NCBI RefSeq assembly: GCF_049801075.1
Contig: NZ_JBNAGG010000001.1
Coordinates: forward strand, 124,001-188,000
Source of the DNA: Maritalea sp049801075
Lineage (GTDB): Bacteria > Pseudomonadota > Alphaproteobacteria > Rhizobiales > Devosiaceae
DNA: 64,000 nt
Direction: 5' to 3'
This document shows positions 17,763 through 26,624 of the stretch, one piece after another. The notes below the pieces were generated by a model. It saw nothing but the letters and a program-made list of their open reading frames with translations. It had not been told where the DNA came from and searched no databases. Each line of letters starts with the position of its first letter. The first letter of the stretch is position 1. Position numbers and translations under genes: made by a program.

Positions 17763-18572
17763 CTATCCGATAATGGAGGCGATTGGTTTGTAAAAACCGG
17801 GAGTTAGGCCAGCGGCGGCGCGCGCTTTGTCATTGAAGGGCGGCTTTAGCGAACCCCGAAAGTGCTTACGCACCAACGATTGGAATGTGGGGATGGGCTG
17901 CTTTTGCTCGATATCGCATTGATAGCGGAACCATTTCGCCCCAAACGCCACATGGCGCTTTTCGTCGTTATAGATGGTTTGCAAAATCTTGGCTGTCGCT
18001 TCATCGCCAACATTTTCGGTGCGTTCGATCATGATCGGCGTAATATCAAGCCCACGCGCTTCCAATACAAGCGGGATGATCGCCAAACGTGCGAGCAAAT
18101 CATGAGCTGTTTCCGCGCAAGATTGCCACAGCCCATCATGGGCGGGGAACTCGCCATAAAAGCTATTGAGTTCGTTTAGCCGGTTAGACAGCATCCGGAA
18201 ATGTTTAGCTTCTTCCAATCCAACTTGCACCCAATTGTCTAGGAACGATCGTGGCAGATTGTGGCCACAGCCGCGTGCAACCAAATCCCAAGTAAGGTCG
18301 ACCGCACCCAACTCAATATGGGCAAGGGCATGAATGTGCGCCTTGCGTCCATGTTCGGTTCTAAGATTGCGCTTGGGCATTTTGCCCGGCGGGAGCAATT
18401 CCGGCTTTTCAGGGCGGCCTGGCAACATCGGCAGTGCCTGCTCATCGTAGCGGCCTTTGCCAATTTGTCGTTTCAGCCACCCACGCGCAGTGTCCATCGC
18501 CAAATCTGTTTTTTTGACCAAATCTGGCTCGTTGACGATATCAATGGCGCGTTCGAAAAGTTCTTTAGCCAT
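17763..18572 (-). CDS. DUF455 ferritin-like domain protein
   Basis: A 269-residue member of the DUF455 family, predicted four-helix ferritin-like fold. Metal-binding-type residues recur as HALAHIELGAVDLTWDL, QVGLEEAKHFRML and IYNDEKRHVAFGAKWF, consistent with an ExxH di-iron site. Substrate unknown; some ferritin-like relatives are tRNA hydroxylases or oxidases. The long frame reaches 18662, but the ATG at 18572 (MAKELFERA) is chosen because the rest of the upstream part lies inside the peroxiredoxin gene. The two genes overlap by 8 bases, so they are probably translationally coupled. Confidence 0.85.
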   Translation of the reverse strand: MAKELFERAIDIVNEPDLVKKTDLAMDTARGWLKRQIGKGRYDEQALPMLPGRPEKPELLPPGKMPKRNLRTEHGRKAHIHALAHIELGAVDLTWDLVARGCGHNLPRSFLDNWVQVGLEEAKHFRMLSNRLNELNSFYGEFPAHDGLWQSCAETAHDLLARLAIIPLVLEARGLDITPIMIERTENVGDEATAKILQTIYNDEKRHVAFGAKWFRYQCDIEQKQPIPTFQSLVRKHFRGSLKPPFNDKARAAAGLTPGFYKPIASIIG

Positions 18573-19038
18573 TTTGCGATTCAACAAGCTGATCGAGTAC
18601 TTTTTGAGCGTGGCCTTTGGCGCGCACATTGCGCCAAATATGGGCGACTTTGCCATTTTCATCGATCAGAAATGTGGTGCGCTTGATGCCGATGAAGGTT
18701 TTGCCATACATCTTTTTCTCGCCCCATGCGCCATAGGCTTCCATGGTCGAGTGGTCCTCATCGGACAGCAAAATCACTTTCAGGTCGTGTTTATCGCGAA
18801 ATTTTGCGTGTTTTGCCACTGGATCTGCAGAACAACCGACCAGAATCGTATTATGCTTTTCGAATTCAGGCAGTAGGGCCGTGAAGTCGATGTTTTCCAC
18901 CGTACAGCCGGGCGTATCGTCTTTTGGGTAGAAAAACAGCACTATGTTTTTACCCTTATGCGCGGAAAGGGTAAAATCCTGCGATTCGGTCGCGTTTGTG
19001 AAATCAGGTGCGATGTCACCAATTTGGAGTTCAGCCAT
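18565..19038 (-). CDS. bcp: Peroxiredoxin, Bcp/PrxQ family
   Basis: Thioredoxin-dependent thiol peroxidase that reduces hydrogen peroxide and lipid hydroperoxides. The 157-residue protein has VLFFYPKDDTPGCTVE with the peroxidatic Cys45 and the conserved Thr and Pro of the PxxxTxxC motif. In the E. coli protein the resolving Cys is five residues later; here that position is Ile, so resolution must use another Cys or an external thiol. C69 (LVGCSADP) is the only other Cys in the visible core. The upstream ATG at 19065 would add nine residues unlike the family; 19038 is chosen. Overlaps the DUF455 gene behind it. Confidence 0.92.
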   Translation of the reverse strand: MAELQIGDIAPDFTNATESQDFTLSAHKGKNIVLFFYPKDDTPGCTVENIDFTALLPEFEKHNTILVGCSADPVAKHAKFRDKHDLKVILLSDEDHSTMEAYGAWGEKKMYGKTFIGIKRTTFLIDENGKVAHIWRNVRAKGHAQKVLDQLVESQNG

Positions 19039-19179
19039 AGGACAATTCCTTTGAGGAAGGATCAAGAAGTTACGATTTGGTCACAGATCAGCCCATTTTG
19101 AAACTTAAGAACAAAATCAGCCAGTTCAACCCTTCGCACCGAAGCTTAAATAATTCAACCCGCAGCATAAAAGCCATTA

Positions 19180-22100
19180 ATGAGACAAACGAAAAAACGC
19201 GCTCCACGACCTAAAGATACACGGCCTTTACACAAGCGGAAGCGGGTGCATTTTTCAGGCGCGCTGGTTGGGCTGATTGTTTTGGCCGTTATTGTGCTGG
19301 CGCTGAACGTTGTCTCATTTCCTGGCGTGCAAGGGCTTGTGGCGCAAAAAATTGAAGAGCAACTTCCCGAAGGCTATGCAGCCGAGTTTGAAAAAGCCGG
19401 TTTAACCCTGCGTGAAGGGTGGATTCCTGCCCTGAATTTAAGCCAGCTCAAAGTTTGGCATGTGCAATCGGGTGCACAATTTGTTGCGGAAGACGTTGAT
19501 TTGCGTTGGTTTTTACCTGCTTGGGTGGCTGGACGACCCGCCATTGAGGTGGAAGTTCGTTCGCCGCATGTGCAGTTGGTGCAGGACTTTAACGGTGTGA
19601 ATTTGGCCAACCTCGAATTCGACGAGGATAGCCTTGGCGACACGCCAACGGTTCGGTTGCAGGTGGGCACGCAATCTGGCTTAAACGTAACGGTAGGCGA
19701 TGAGGGCTTGAGCCTGCGGGCAGGCGAGGAAGCATTGAAGGTGAAATCCGACAATGCTTGGGCTATTGAAGCGGTGAATGGCTTGGAAGGCTTGCTGGCG
19801 CTTTTCGCTGAGAACACTGCAGATGGTGCTTATCGCAAGCTGACGGTTTCCGACGGTCGCATTGATGTGTTGGACCGAATCTATCAGCTCTATCGGTCAC
19901 TAGACGATGTTGAACTTGAGCTGCTGGCCTATGACAATGGGGTCTCGATGTTCTCCCGCTTTAGTGCAGCGGGCAGGCGAACCTCTGGCAGCTTCTTTTG
20001 GACGTTGGCCGAAGAGCAAGAGCGACGGATTAGCGGCCGGTTTGAAAATCTCGATCTGGCACTTTTGATGCCATTTTTGGACGACCAAGACGGTGTGTTT
20101 GCGCTCAAAGGCGGGTCGCAACTAGATTTCGACGTGAATTTTGACGATAAGGGCGTTTATCTCGGCCAGTTCAAAGTTGATGTTTCAGGCACCTTGGCTG
20201 CCATTGAAGGCGATCTGTTTTCCGTAGAATCAGAAGTGGCGAATGTGGAATGGAAGCCGCGCGAAAGCCGCTATTTCCTGTCGCCCACACGAATTGAGAT
20301 TGGGCAGAGCTACGCGGATATATCGGGCGAATTTGCGCTTGGCCTTGATGAGCTCTATGGCCCGACAGTTGGCATCGGGATGCAACTTGCCAATGTTTAT
20401 CTGCATCCAAATGACATGGATGCGCCGGAAAAGACCATCCCCAATATTGTGTTCAATGGCTGGTCCGCGCCGGTTTATGGCGCCATTGGCATCGACAAAG
20501 TTACGATTGATACGGGCGAATATAGCTTGCAGGCGGATGGGCGTGTTGACGTTTTGCAAGCGGGCATTGGCCTTGATTTGGCCATGGTGGCGCGGGGCAT
20601 GGATGCGGACAGCTTGAAGCGGCTATGGCCTTATTTCCTCGCCACAGATGCGCGAGAATGGTTTGTTGAAAATGTTACCGATGGCCGATTGAAAACGGCG
20701 AAGATGCGGTTTGACTTTCCGGTGGGTAGCATCGGCGAAAGAGGTGAAGACAAACGAATCCCCGAAGATGGATTGACGATTTTGGGCACCGCGCAAGAAG
20801 TGTCGCTGCTGCCGCTGCCTGGGTTCCCGATCATCGACATTGGGGGCACGACCACCATCAAGGTGAAAGATCATTTCATTGAGATGGGCTTTGACAAAGG
20901 CATGGTCAGCGATGCGGCTGGGCAGGTGGAAATCTCCAATGCCGCTTATCTCAATCGGAATACCTTTCCCAAAGATCAAGTGTTTGAAATTTCGGGTGAT
21001 TTGAAAGGCGATGTCAGCACGCTGATCGCCATTGCATCGAAAGAACCATTGAATCTGCTGGAAGATTTCGACCTTGAATATAAGCCTGAAGATTTGACGG
21101 GCGCCGCAGACATTAATGTGATCGCGACAATTTCTCAATTTGGTGACGGTAAGCCGCAGGGTCTCGACTATACGCTGAATGGCAATGTGGACGACTTTGC
21201 CAGCTCTGTGCCCATTGAAGGGCACGAGGTGAAAGATGGCGACCTGCAATTCACTGCTTCGCAAGCTGGCTATCAGGCCTCCGGTCGCGTGTGGGTGGAT
21301 GATGTTTTGGCGGATTTGCGCATTGAAGCCGAAGATGATGCCGATCCGGTTATCACGGCCTCCGCGACGCTGACAGAAGAAGAGCGCAAGAAGCTCGGGT
21401 TTGACCTGTCGCAATTTGTGACAGGCCCTATCCGCGTTGTGGGGCGTCCAGTAGGCGACGATGTGCAGGTGGCTGTCGATTTGACCAATGCTGCTGTCAA
21501 ATTCTCAGAGCTTGGCGTTTCTAAAAAGGCTGGGGTGCAAGGGCAGTTGAATGCTGAACTGCAATTTGGCGAGGAAAATGTGAATGTGCCGCAGATTGAC
21601 TTGCGGTTTGGCAATGTGCGGATTGCCGGCACGCTCGACTTCCATTTTGAAGATGGGCTGACTGACGCGAAAATGTCGACCTTCCAGCTGAACCCGGGTG
21701 ACAAGGCGCAAGTTGAACTGTCGCCGATTGATGGTGGTTTCAAGGTGAAGTTGACCGGCGAGCAGCTTGATCTGAAACCGATGCTGCGGCGTTTCCTTGG
21801 GCTGGATCAAGGCACATCAGAGGCGACTTCAAATGCTGACGATCAGGTGATTGACATTGATGTCGCGCTTAATCGGGCTTTGGGCTTCTATAAGACCACG
21901 GCTTACAACACCAAGGGCCGTTTTGTGTTCCGTGGGGCGGACTTCCGCACGGTGAATTTACAAACCTCGTTCGGCAACGACAAATCGGTGTCGATCACGA
22001 CTAACCCTTTGCAATCTGGACGCTCGATGGTCGCGGCGTTTAATGATTTGGGCACGCTGCTGCGGTTTATCGGCATTTATCCGCGCTTGCTGAATGGCGT

Positions 22101-22647
22101 TGGTAGTTTGGTTCTGAACATAAATGACCGTGCAGGGCGCATTTCTGGCGGCTTTACTTTGGCAGACTTCGCGATTGCGGACGAAGAAAAAGTGGCGCAA
22201 GTGCTGGGCAACCACCGAGACAGCCGCAAACTGATCGAGCGTCAAAATCAATTGCGCTTCCGAGAAGCGGAAATCGAGTTTGTGGGGCAAGATGGCGTGA
22301 TTTCAGTGACCAAAGGAGCGCTTGATGGCGGCACCATTGGCGGCACATTGCGCGGCAACATTTATACCGGCCAGCGCCAATATGATTTGGTGGGGACCTA
22401 TATTCCGCTATTTGGTTTAAACAATATTTTCCAGAAGCTGCCGTTGCTCGGCGCGATTTTGGGTGGACGCGACGGCGAAGGCCTGATTGGGGTGACTTTT
22501 GCAGTGCGGGGGCCATTGGATGATCCGCAGTTTTCGATCAACCCTGCGTCAATTCTGGCACCGGGTGTATTCCGGCAGATCTTTGAGTTTCGGGCGCAAG
22601 GTGATCCTGAAGCGCGCCGCGCGCTTGAGCAGGTCGACAACCAATAG
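19180..22647 (+). CDS. Large AsmA-like / DUF3971 envelope protein (YhdP-type)
   Basis: An 1155-residue protein anchored by one N-terminal transmembrane helix (about residues 26-47, after a basic start) and otherwise periplasmic. It has the repetitive beta-strand composition of AsmA/TamB/YhdP proteins; the central DUF3971 segment includes DAREWFVENVTDGRLKTAKMRFDFPVG, and the C-terminal AsmA_2-like part has FAIADEEKVAQVLGN and ALDGGTIGGTLRGNIYTGQRQYDLVGTYIPLFGLNNIF. Family members bridge inner and outer membrane and are implicated in phospholipid transport and outer-membrane homeostasis. This local copy is inferred to do the same. It is divergent from bcp; the intervening 141 bases carry no obvious strong promoter. 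Confidence 0.85.
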   Translation: MRQTKKRAPRPKDTRPLHKRKRVHFSGALVGLIVLAVIVLALNVVSFPGVQGLVAQKIEEQLPEGYAAEFEKAGLTLREGWIPALNLSQLKVWHVQSGAQFVAEDVDLRWFLPAWVAGRPAIEVEVRSPHVQLVQDFNGVNLANLEFDEDSLGDTPTVRLQVGTQSGLNVTVGDEGLSLRAGEEALKVKSDNAWAIEAVNGLEGLLALFAENTADGAYRKLTVSDGRIDVLDRIYQLYRSLDDVELELLAYDNGVSMFSRFSAAGRRTSGSFFWTLAEEQERRISGRFENLDLALLMPFLDDQDGVFALKGGSQLDFDVNFDDKGVYLGQFKVDVSGTLAAIEGDLFSVESEVANVEWKPRESRYFLSPTRIEIGQSYADISGEFALGLDELYGPTVGIGMQLANVYLHPNDMDAPEKTIPNIVFNGWSAPVYGAIGIDKVTIDTGEYSLQADGRVDVLQAGIGLDLAMVARGMDADSLKRLWPYFLATDAREWFVENVTDGRLKTAKMRFDFPVGSIGERGEDKRIPEDGLTILGTAQEVSLLPLPGFPIIDIGGTTTIKVKDHFIEMGFDKGMVSDAAGQVEISNAAYLNRNTFPKDQVFEISGDLKGDVSTLIAIASKEPLNLLEDFDLEYKPEDLTGAADINVIATISQFGDGKPQGLDYTLNGNVDDFASSVPIEGHEVKDGDLQFTASQAGYQASGRVWVDDVLADLRIEAEDDADPVITASATLTEEERKKLGFDLSQFVTGPIRVVGRPVGDDVQVAVDLTNAAVKFSELGVSKKAGVQGQLNAELQFGEENVNVPQIDLRFGNVRIAGTLDFHFEDGLTDAKMSTFQLNPGDKAQVELSPIDGGFKVKLTGEQLDLKPMLRRFLGLDQGTSEATSNADDQVIDIDVALNRALGFYKTTAYNTKGRFVFRGADFRTVNLQTSFGNDKSVSITTNPLQSGRSMVAAFNDLGTLLRFIGIYPRLLNGVGSLVLNINDRAGRISGGFTLADFAIADEEKVAQVLGNHRDSRKLIERQNQLRFREAEIEFVGQDGVISVTKGALDGGTIGGTLRGNIYTGQRQYDLVGTYIPLFGLNNIFQKLPLLGAILGGRDGEGLIGVTFAVRGPLDDPQFSINPASILAPGVFRQIFEFRAQGDPEARRALEQVDNQ

Positions 22648-22736
22648 AAATAAAAAGCCAGGCGGGATGGCCGGGCTTCTGGTTGATCAGATATTTATCG
22701 GGCGATTTGTTGCACCAGAGTTGGGGGCGCCCTTAT

Positions 22737-23162
22737 TTATGTGTTGCTTTGATCGATTGCCGTTCGCCAATGGTGCGGTTGTAGGGCAAGAAGGGGCTTA
22801 AACATGACTTTTTGTTCTGGATTGGAAATCGCGACCATAACATCTGACCCCCAGTGTCTTAGCCGTTCCTGACAAATTCCGCATGGCGAAAGAATTTTGA
22901 AACGTGAGTGCTCACCGTCCCTGAATACACAGATGCTATGTGTTACTGCCTCGTCAAGTTTGTGTGCCTCTAATATTGCCCCGAGTTCCATACAGGCGGC
23001 CAATGCGTCGAAATCGGTATCAGGCGCAACACTTGTCAGAATATCACCTGACCGTAGCCGGATAGCTGCAGCGCCACCCCAACCAGTTGGATACCTTTCT
23101 TTTATAAAGGTAATCGCGCTTTGATAGAGGTCATCTTCGACGCTCAGCATTTCATCCTTCAT
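22737..23162 (-). CDS. Cytidine deaminase-family protein
   Basis: A 141-residue zinc deaminase fold. The zinc site is CMELGAI (Cys replaces His of the HxE version, with the catalytic Glu two residues later) plus PCGICQERL (PCxxC). The flanking GWGGAAAIRLRSGDILTSVAPDTD and VMFKPLLALQPHHW segments are typical of a proteobacterial group annotated as cytidine deaminase and related to blasticidin-S deaminase. The substrate is not proven; cytidine salvage is the likeliest. A TTG at 23204 is in frame, but that region is the tyrS terminator hairpin, so the ATG at 23162 is used. Located 57 bases after tyrS on the same strand. Confidence 0.78.
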   Translation of the reverse strand: MKDEMLSVEDDLYQSAITFIKERYPTGWGGAAAIRLRSGDILTSVAPDTDFDALAACMELGAILEAHKLDEAVTHSICVFRDGEHSRFKILSPCGICQERLRHWGSDVMVAISNPEQKVMFKPLLALQPHHWRTAIDQSNT

Positions 23163-23180
23163 TGTTTCAACATTGCCGAT

Positions 23181-23218
23181 AAAAGGTAAATGGTTTACGG
23201 CCAATGAGGCCGTAAACC
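23181..23218 (-). terminator. Terminator of tyrS
   Basis: Perfect 11-bp stem (arms 23208-23218 and 23192-23202, 5-base loop) starting at the base after the tyrS stop codon on the minus strand, followed by ATTTACCTTTT. The tail is not a pure U-run, so partial read-through into the deaminase gene is possible. Confidence 0.65.
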
Positions 23219-24472
23219 TTATTCAGCGGGTTTCAACAAAATGTGCCGCTTTTTGCCGGCGGACAATTTGATTACGCCTTCTGGTAATAGCTGGCCTTCA
23301 CCGAGTGTGGCGCGTTCGTCGTCTACCTTTTCGTCATTGACTTTGAGGGCACCGGATTTGATTAGGCGGCGTGCTTCGCCGTTTGATCCGGCAAGACCTG
23401 CGGTGACGAAGGCATTGAGAATACCCAAGCCTTCGTTGAGGTCTGCTTTGGTGACTTCAACTGTCGGCAAGGTAAGGTCAATCGCGCCTTCCTCAAATGT
23501 GCGACGTGCCGTTTCTGCGGCTTCTTCCGCTGCCTCTTGACCGTGGATCATGGCCGTGGCGGCAATGGCCAATTGCTTTTTGACCTCGTTCAACTCATTG
23601 CCTTCCAAGCCTTCCCAGCGGGAGATTTCGTCCAAGGGTAGGGTGGTGAACAATTTAGCGAACTTGCCAACATCAGCATCGCCTGTGTTGCGCCAGAATT
23701 GCCAGTAATCATAAACTGACAGCATATCTGCGCGCAGCCAAACCGCACCAGCGACCGATTTACCCATTTTGGAGCCATCGGATTTGGTGATCAGCGGTGT
23801 GGTGACGGCAAAGCATTCAGCCCCATTCAAACGACGGGCCAAATCTACACCAGATAGGATGTTGCCCCACTGGTCTGAGCCGCCCATCTGCAAGGTGCAG
23901 CCGTAACGCTTGTTGATTTCAGCAAAGTCGTAACCTTGCAAAATCATGTAGTTAAACTCAAGAAAACTCAAAGATTGTTCGCGATCCAAACGTTGTTTCA
24001 CCGCTTCGCGGGTCAGCATTTGGTTGATGGAGATCTTTGCACCTACATCACGCAAAAAGTCGATGTAATTGAGCTTTAGGAGCCACTCAGCATTATCAAG
24101 CATATTGGCATCAGTTGCGCCGTCGCCAAATTTCAGCACATTGGCGAAGATTTCGCGAATGCTCGATTTGTTGCCTTCAATGATTTCAGGCGTCATCATT
24201 TGGCGCATCTCGTCTTTGCCAGTCGGGTCACCCACCATTGAGGTGCCGCCGCCCATCAAGACGAGTGGCTTGTTGCCGGTTTTTTGTAGCCAATAGAGCA
24301 GCATGATCTGCACGAGGTTGCCCACGTGCAGGCTCTTTGCTGTTGCGTCAAAGCCGATATAACCTGTGACCGGACCTTCACACAATTTTTTGTCGAGGCC
24401 TTCTGCATCAGAAAGCTGATACAAAAATCCGCGCTCTTCTAGCGTGCGCAAAAAGTCGGATTTGTAGGTCAT
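23219..24472 (-). CDS. tyrS: Tyrosine--tRNA ligase
   Basis: Class Ic aminoacyl-tRNA synthetase charging tRNA-Tyr. The 417-residue product has the HIGH-type motif SLHVGNLVQ, the tyrosine-binding core MILQGYDFAEINKRYGCTLQMGGSDQWGNI, the KMSKS-type loop KSDGSKMGKS and a C-terminal S4-like RNA-binding domain (SNGEARRLIKSGALKVNDEKV). Length and organisation are those of TyrRS type I (TyrS). It is single-copy in this window and ends in a strong hairpin. Confidence 0.97.
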   Translation of the reverse strand: MTYKSDFLRTLEERGFLYQLSDAEGLDKKLCEGPVTGYIGFDATAKSLHVGNLVQIMLLYWLQKTGNKPLVLMGGGTSMVGDPTGKDEMRQMMTPEIIEGNKSSIREIFANVLKFGDGATDANMLDNAEWLLKLNYIDFLRDVGAKISINQMLTREAVKQRLDREQSLSFLEFNYMILQGYDFAEINKRYGCTLQMGGSDQWGNILSGVDLARRLNGAECFAVTTPLITKSDGSKMGKSVAGAVWLRADMLSVYDYWQFWRNTGDADVGKFAKLFTTLPLDEISRWEGLEGNELNEVKKQLAIAATAMIHGQEAAEEAAETARRTFEEGAIDLTLPTVEVTKADLNEGLGILNAFVTAGLAGSNGEARRLIKSGALKVNDEKVDDERATLGEGQLLPEGVIKLSAGKKRHILLKPAE

Positions 24473-24518
24473 AAGCTTTTCCTTTTATTTTTCTTATAGT
24501 TTGCCGTTAGCACCCTTG

Positions 24519-25181
24519 CTAACGGCCACCGCCTTGGGCGATTTCTTCGCGCCGACGATCAAGGTATTCGGAGCATTCATCAATGAGGGGTTCGATGCGG
24601 TCCTCAAAGAAGTGGTTGGCACCCTCAACAATTTTTTGTTCGACAGTGATGCCCTTTTGCTGTTGCAATTTATCCACCAGCTTCTGAACAGCTTCCGGCG
24701 GTGCCACACGGTCTTTTTCGCCATGAATAATCAGGCCAGAAGACGGGCATGGGGCCAAGAAGGCGAAGTCATAAAGATTTTCCGGGGGCGCAACTGAGAT
24801 AAAGCCTTCCACCTCAGGACGACGCATCAAGAGCTGCATACCGATCCATGCCCCGAAAGAGAATCCCGCAATCCAAACGCCGGGGCTTTCTTTATTCAAG
24901 GTTTGGAGCCAATCAAGCGCCGCTGCAGCATCAGAGAGCTCGCCTACGCCGTGATCGAACGCGCCTTGCGAACGGCCAACGCCACGAGAGTTGAAACGCA
25001 AAACGGAAAAACCGCGTTGGGCAAACATGTAGAAAAGATTATAAACAATTTGGTTGTTCATGGTGCCGCCAAATTCGGGGTGTGGGTGCAACACCACAGC
25101 GATTGGCGCATTGGGGTCTTTTGCTTGTTGGTAACGCCCTTCAAGACGACCAGCTGGACCATTAAAGAATACTTCAGGCAT
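24519..25181 (-). CDS. Alpha/beta hydrolase
   Basis: A 220-residue cytoplasmic alpha/beta hydrolase. Landmarks: VVLHPHPEFGGTMNNQIV (oxyanion region), FNSRGVGRSQG, the nucleophile elbow GFSFGAW with Ser, the acid region HGEKDRVAPPE with Asp, and the catalytic His in GANHFF. The sequence around HPHP..GG and FNSRGVGRSQG is highly conserved in proteobacteria under names such as YcjY-like or KANL3/Tex30-type hydrolase; no substrate is established. It ends in a Gly-Arg tail. Transcribed divergently from the suf operon. Confidence 0.85.
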   Translation of the reverse strand: MPEVFFNGPAGRLEGRYQQAKDPNAPIAVVLHPHPEFGGTMNNQIVYNLFYMFAQRGFSVLRFNSRGVGRSQGAFDHGVGELSDAAAALDWLQTLNKESPGVWIAGFSFGAWIGMQLLMRRPEVEGFISVAPPENLYDFAFLAPCPSSGLIIHGEKDRVAPPEAVQKLVDKLQQQKGITVEQKIVEGANHFFEDRIEPLIDECSEYLDRRREEIAQGGGR

Positions 25182-25216
25182 ACACGAGACCTTCTTTCCC
25201 CACTTAAAACCAAAAG

Positions 25217-25250
25217 CTTTTGCCGAATGCAGGGATTGTTCGGCGAAAAG
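25217..25250. repeat. Imperfect 11-bp inverted repeat upstream of the suf promoter
   Basis: Arms CTTTT-GCCGAA (25217-25227) and TTCGGC-G-AAAAG (25239-25250) form a stem with one bulged base and an 11-base loop. It lies between the hydrolase start and the suf promoter; it may be an operator or the hydrolase leader hairpin. Confidence 0.35.
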
Positions 25251-25252
25251 GG

Positions 25253-25281
25253 TTGACGAATGTCGGCACGCTACCTAAAAC
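25253..25281 (+). promoter_or_regulatory. Candidate promoter of the suf operon
   Basis: TTGACG (25253-25258), a 17-base spacer and TAAAAC (25276-25281). Predicted start near 25288, giving a leader of about 145 bases before the desulfurase start codon. Confidence 0.5.
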
Positions 25282-25299
25282 GTGAGTGCGAAATACCAG

Positions 25300-25316
25300 T
25301 TTAGAATTATTCAAAA
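25300..25316. promoter_or_regulatory. Irr/ICE-like iron-control palindrome
   Basis: TTTAGAA-TTA-TTCAAAA: 7-3-7 symmetry with one mismatch. It resembles the rhizobial iron control element bound by the haem-sensing regulator Irr (TTTAGAA-N3-TTCTAAA type). It lies about 12 bases after the predicted transcription start, a position suited to repression of the suf operon. Assignment is by motif resemblance only. Confidence 0.45.
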
Positions 25317-25432
25317 CTAGTTTTTTGCCCAACAGTCAATATTGTGCGCTTCTTTTACCTATTGTAGTGCGCAAAATTCAAGAACTGATTGGATGAATCG
25401 GCCTATGGCCCTGAAAAAGAGTGAATTTTTCA

Positions 25433-26587
25433 ATGACGCGGAACGCGGTGACATATTTGGACCATAGTGCATCGGCGCCTTTGCTGCCAGATGCGCAGTC
25501 GGCCATGGTCGAAGCGTTCGCGATTCCCGGCAATCCATCTTCAGTTCATGAAAATGGGCGCAAACTAAGGGCCATTATTGAAGAAGCGCGCGATCACGTG
25601 GCGCTTTTGTGCGGCACAGCGCGAGGACGGGTGGTGTTTACCGGGTCGGCCACGGAAAGTTTGACCCATGCGATTTGGGGTTTGGCGCGTAGCCAAAAAA
25701 TTAATCGTATTCTGGTTGGCGCGGGCGAGCATATGGCTGTGATCCGTGCGGTTGAAACGGCAGGGGTGCCGTTTGACTTTATTCCACTGCATACAAATGG
25801 CTTGTTGAATCTGGCGGCGCTTGAGCGCCAGTTGGGCGAGGCTGACGCTGCTGGTGAGCGCGTTTTGGCGGCCGTGCAGCAAGTGAACAATGAAACCAGT
25901 GTTGTGCAACCGATCGATGAGATCGGGAATTTGATGTATGACAGCGAGCATTACTTGCTGGTGGATGGCGCGCAAGGCGCGGGCAAAGTTGAATTTTACT
26001 TTGATCCATCTCGTGCAGATTTTTATTCAGTTTCAGCGCATAAAATTGGCGGCCCGGCGGGTGTTGGCGCTTTGATCCTAAAACCGCGCGTGGATGATGT
26101 GCGCTTGATCCCGGGTGGCGGACAAGAGCAAGGGCGGCGAGGTGGCACTGAATCTGCTGCATTGATTGCAGGATTTGGTGTAGCGGCAGCGCAGGCAACA
26201 GAAAATTTCGCGCAGATGCCTCAGGGGCTGGTTGAGAAGGCGGAAAAAGGTTTGAAAGGCCTGTTTCCGCATATCGAGATTTTTGGTGCTGAGGCGCCAC
26301 GTTCTGGATTTTCAAGTTCGTTTGCACTTCCGGGCATCAAGAACAACATATCTATGATCCAGTATGATTTGGCGCATATTGCGCTGTCGGCTGGGTCAGC
26401 ATGTTCCTCCGGTAAAGTGTCGCGTTCGCATGTGCTGGATGCCATGCAGATTGATCCAGCACTGGCCGATTGTGCGTTACGTTTGAGCGTGGGGTGGAGC
26501 AGCACAGAAGCGGATATTGAGGCATTTCTATCTGCGAGCGCGCAGATAGCAGAAAAGTTTAAAGGCGATGATCGGGCACGTGCCTGA
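25433..26587 (+). CDS. Cysteine desulfurase (NifS/IscS-type), first gene of the suf operon
   Basis: PLP enzyme that takes sulfur from cysteine as a protein persulfide for Fe-S clusters. The 384-residue protein has YLDHSASAPLLPDA at the start, VNNETSVVQPI, the cofactor lysine in SVSAHKIGGPAGVGAL and the mobile active-site loop SAGSACSSGKVSRSHVL with the catalytic Cys; the SSG form marks group I (IscS/NifS), distinct from the group II SufS five genes later. Possible starts are GTG 25421 and ATG 25433; neither has a strong ribosome site. The presence of both desulfurase types in one operon is common in Hyphomicrobiales. Confidence 0.9.
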   Translation: MTRNAVTYLDHSASAPLLPDAQSAMVEAFAIPGNPSSVHENGRKLRAIIEEARDHVALLCGTARGRVVFTGSATESLTHAIWGLARSQKINRILVGAGEHMAVIRAVETAGVPFDFIPLHTNGLLNLAALERQLGEADAAGERVLAAVQQVNNETSVVQPIDEIGNLMYDSEHYLLVDGAQGAGKVEFYFDPSRADFYSVSAHKIGGPAGVGALILKPRVDDVRLIPGGGQEQGRRGGTESAALIAGFGVAAAQATENFAQMPQGLVEKAEKGLKGLFPHIEIFGAEAPRSGFSSSFALPGIKNNISMIQYDLAHIALSAGSACSSGKVSRSHVLDAMQIDPALADCALRLSVGWSSTEADIEAFLSASAQIAEKFKGDDRARA

Positions 26588-26624
26588 CATGCCGCGATAG
26601 GGTTGATGAAAGAGAGGTCTTGCG

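Noticed and set aside
20623..21414. 263-codon minus-strand frame inside the AsmA-like gene
   Set aside because: Fully contained in a clear long gene on the other strand; no motif.
22652..22680. Possible terminator after the AsmA-like gene
   Set aside because: A 9-position stem with one mismatch can be drawn, but no T-tract follows on the plus strand; too weak to list.
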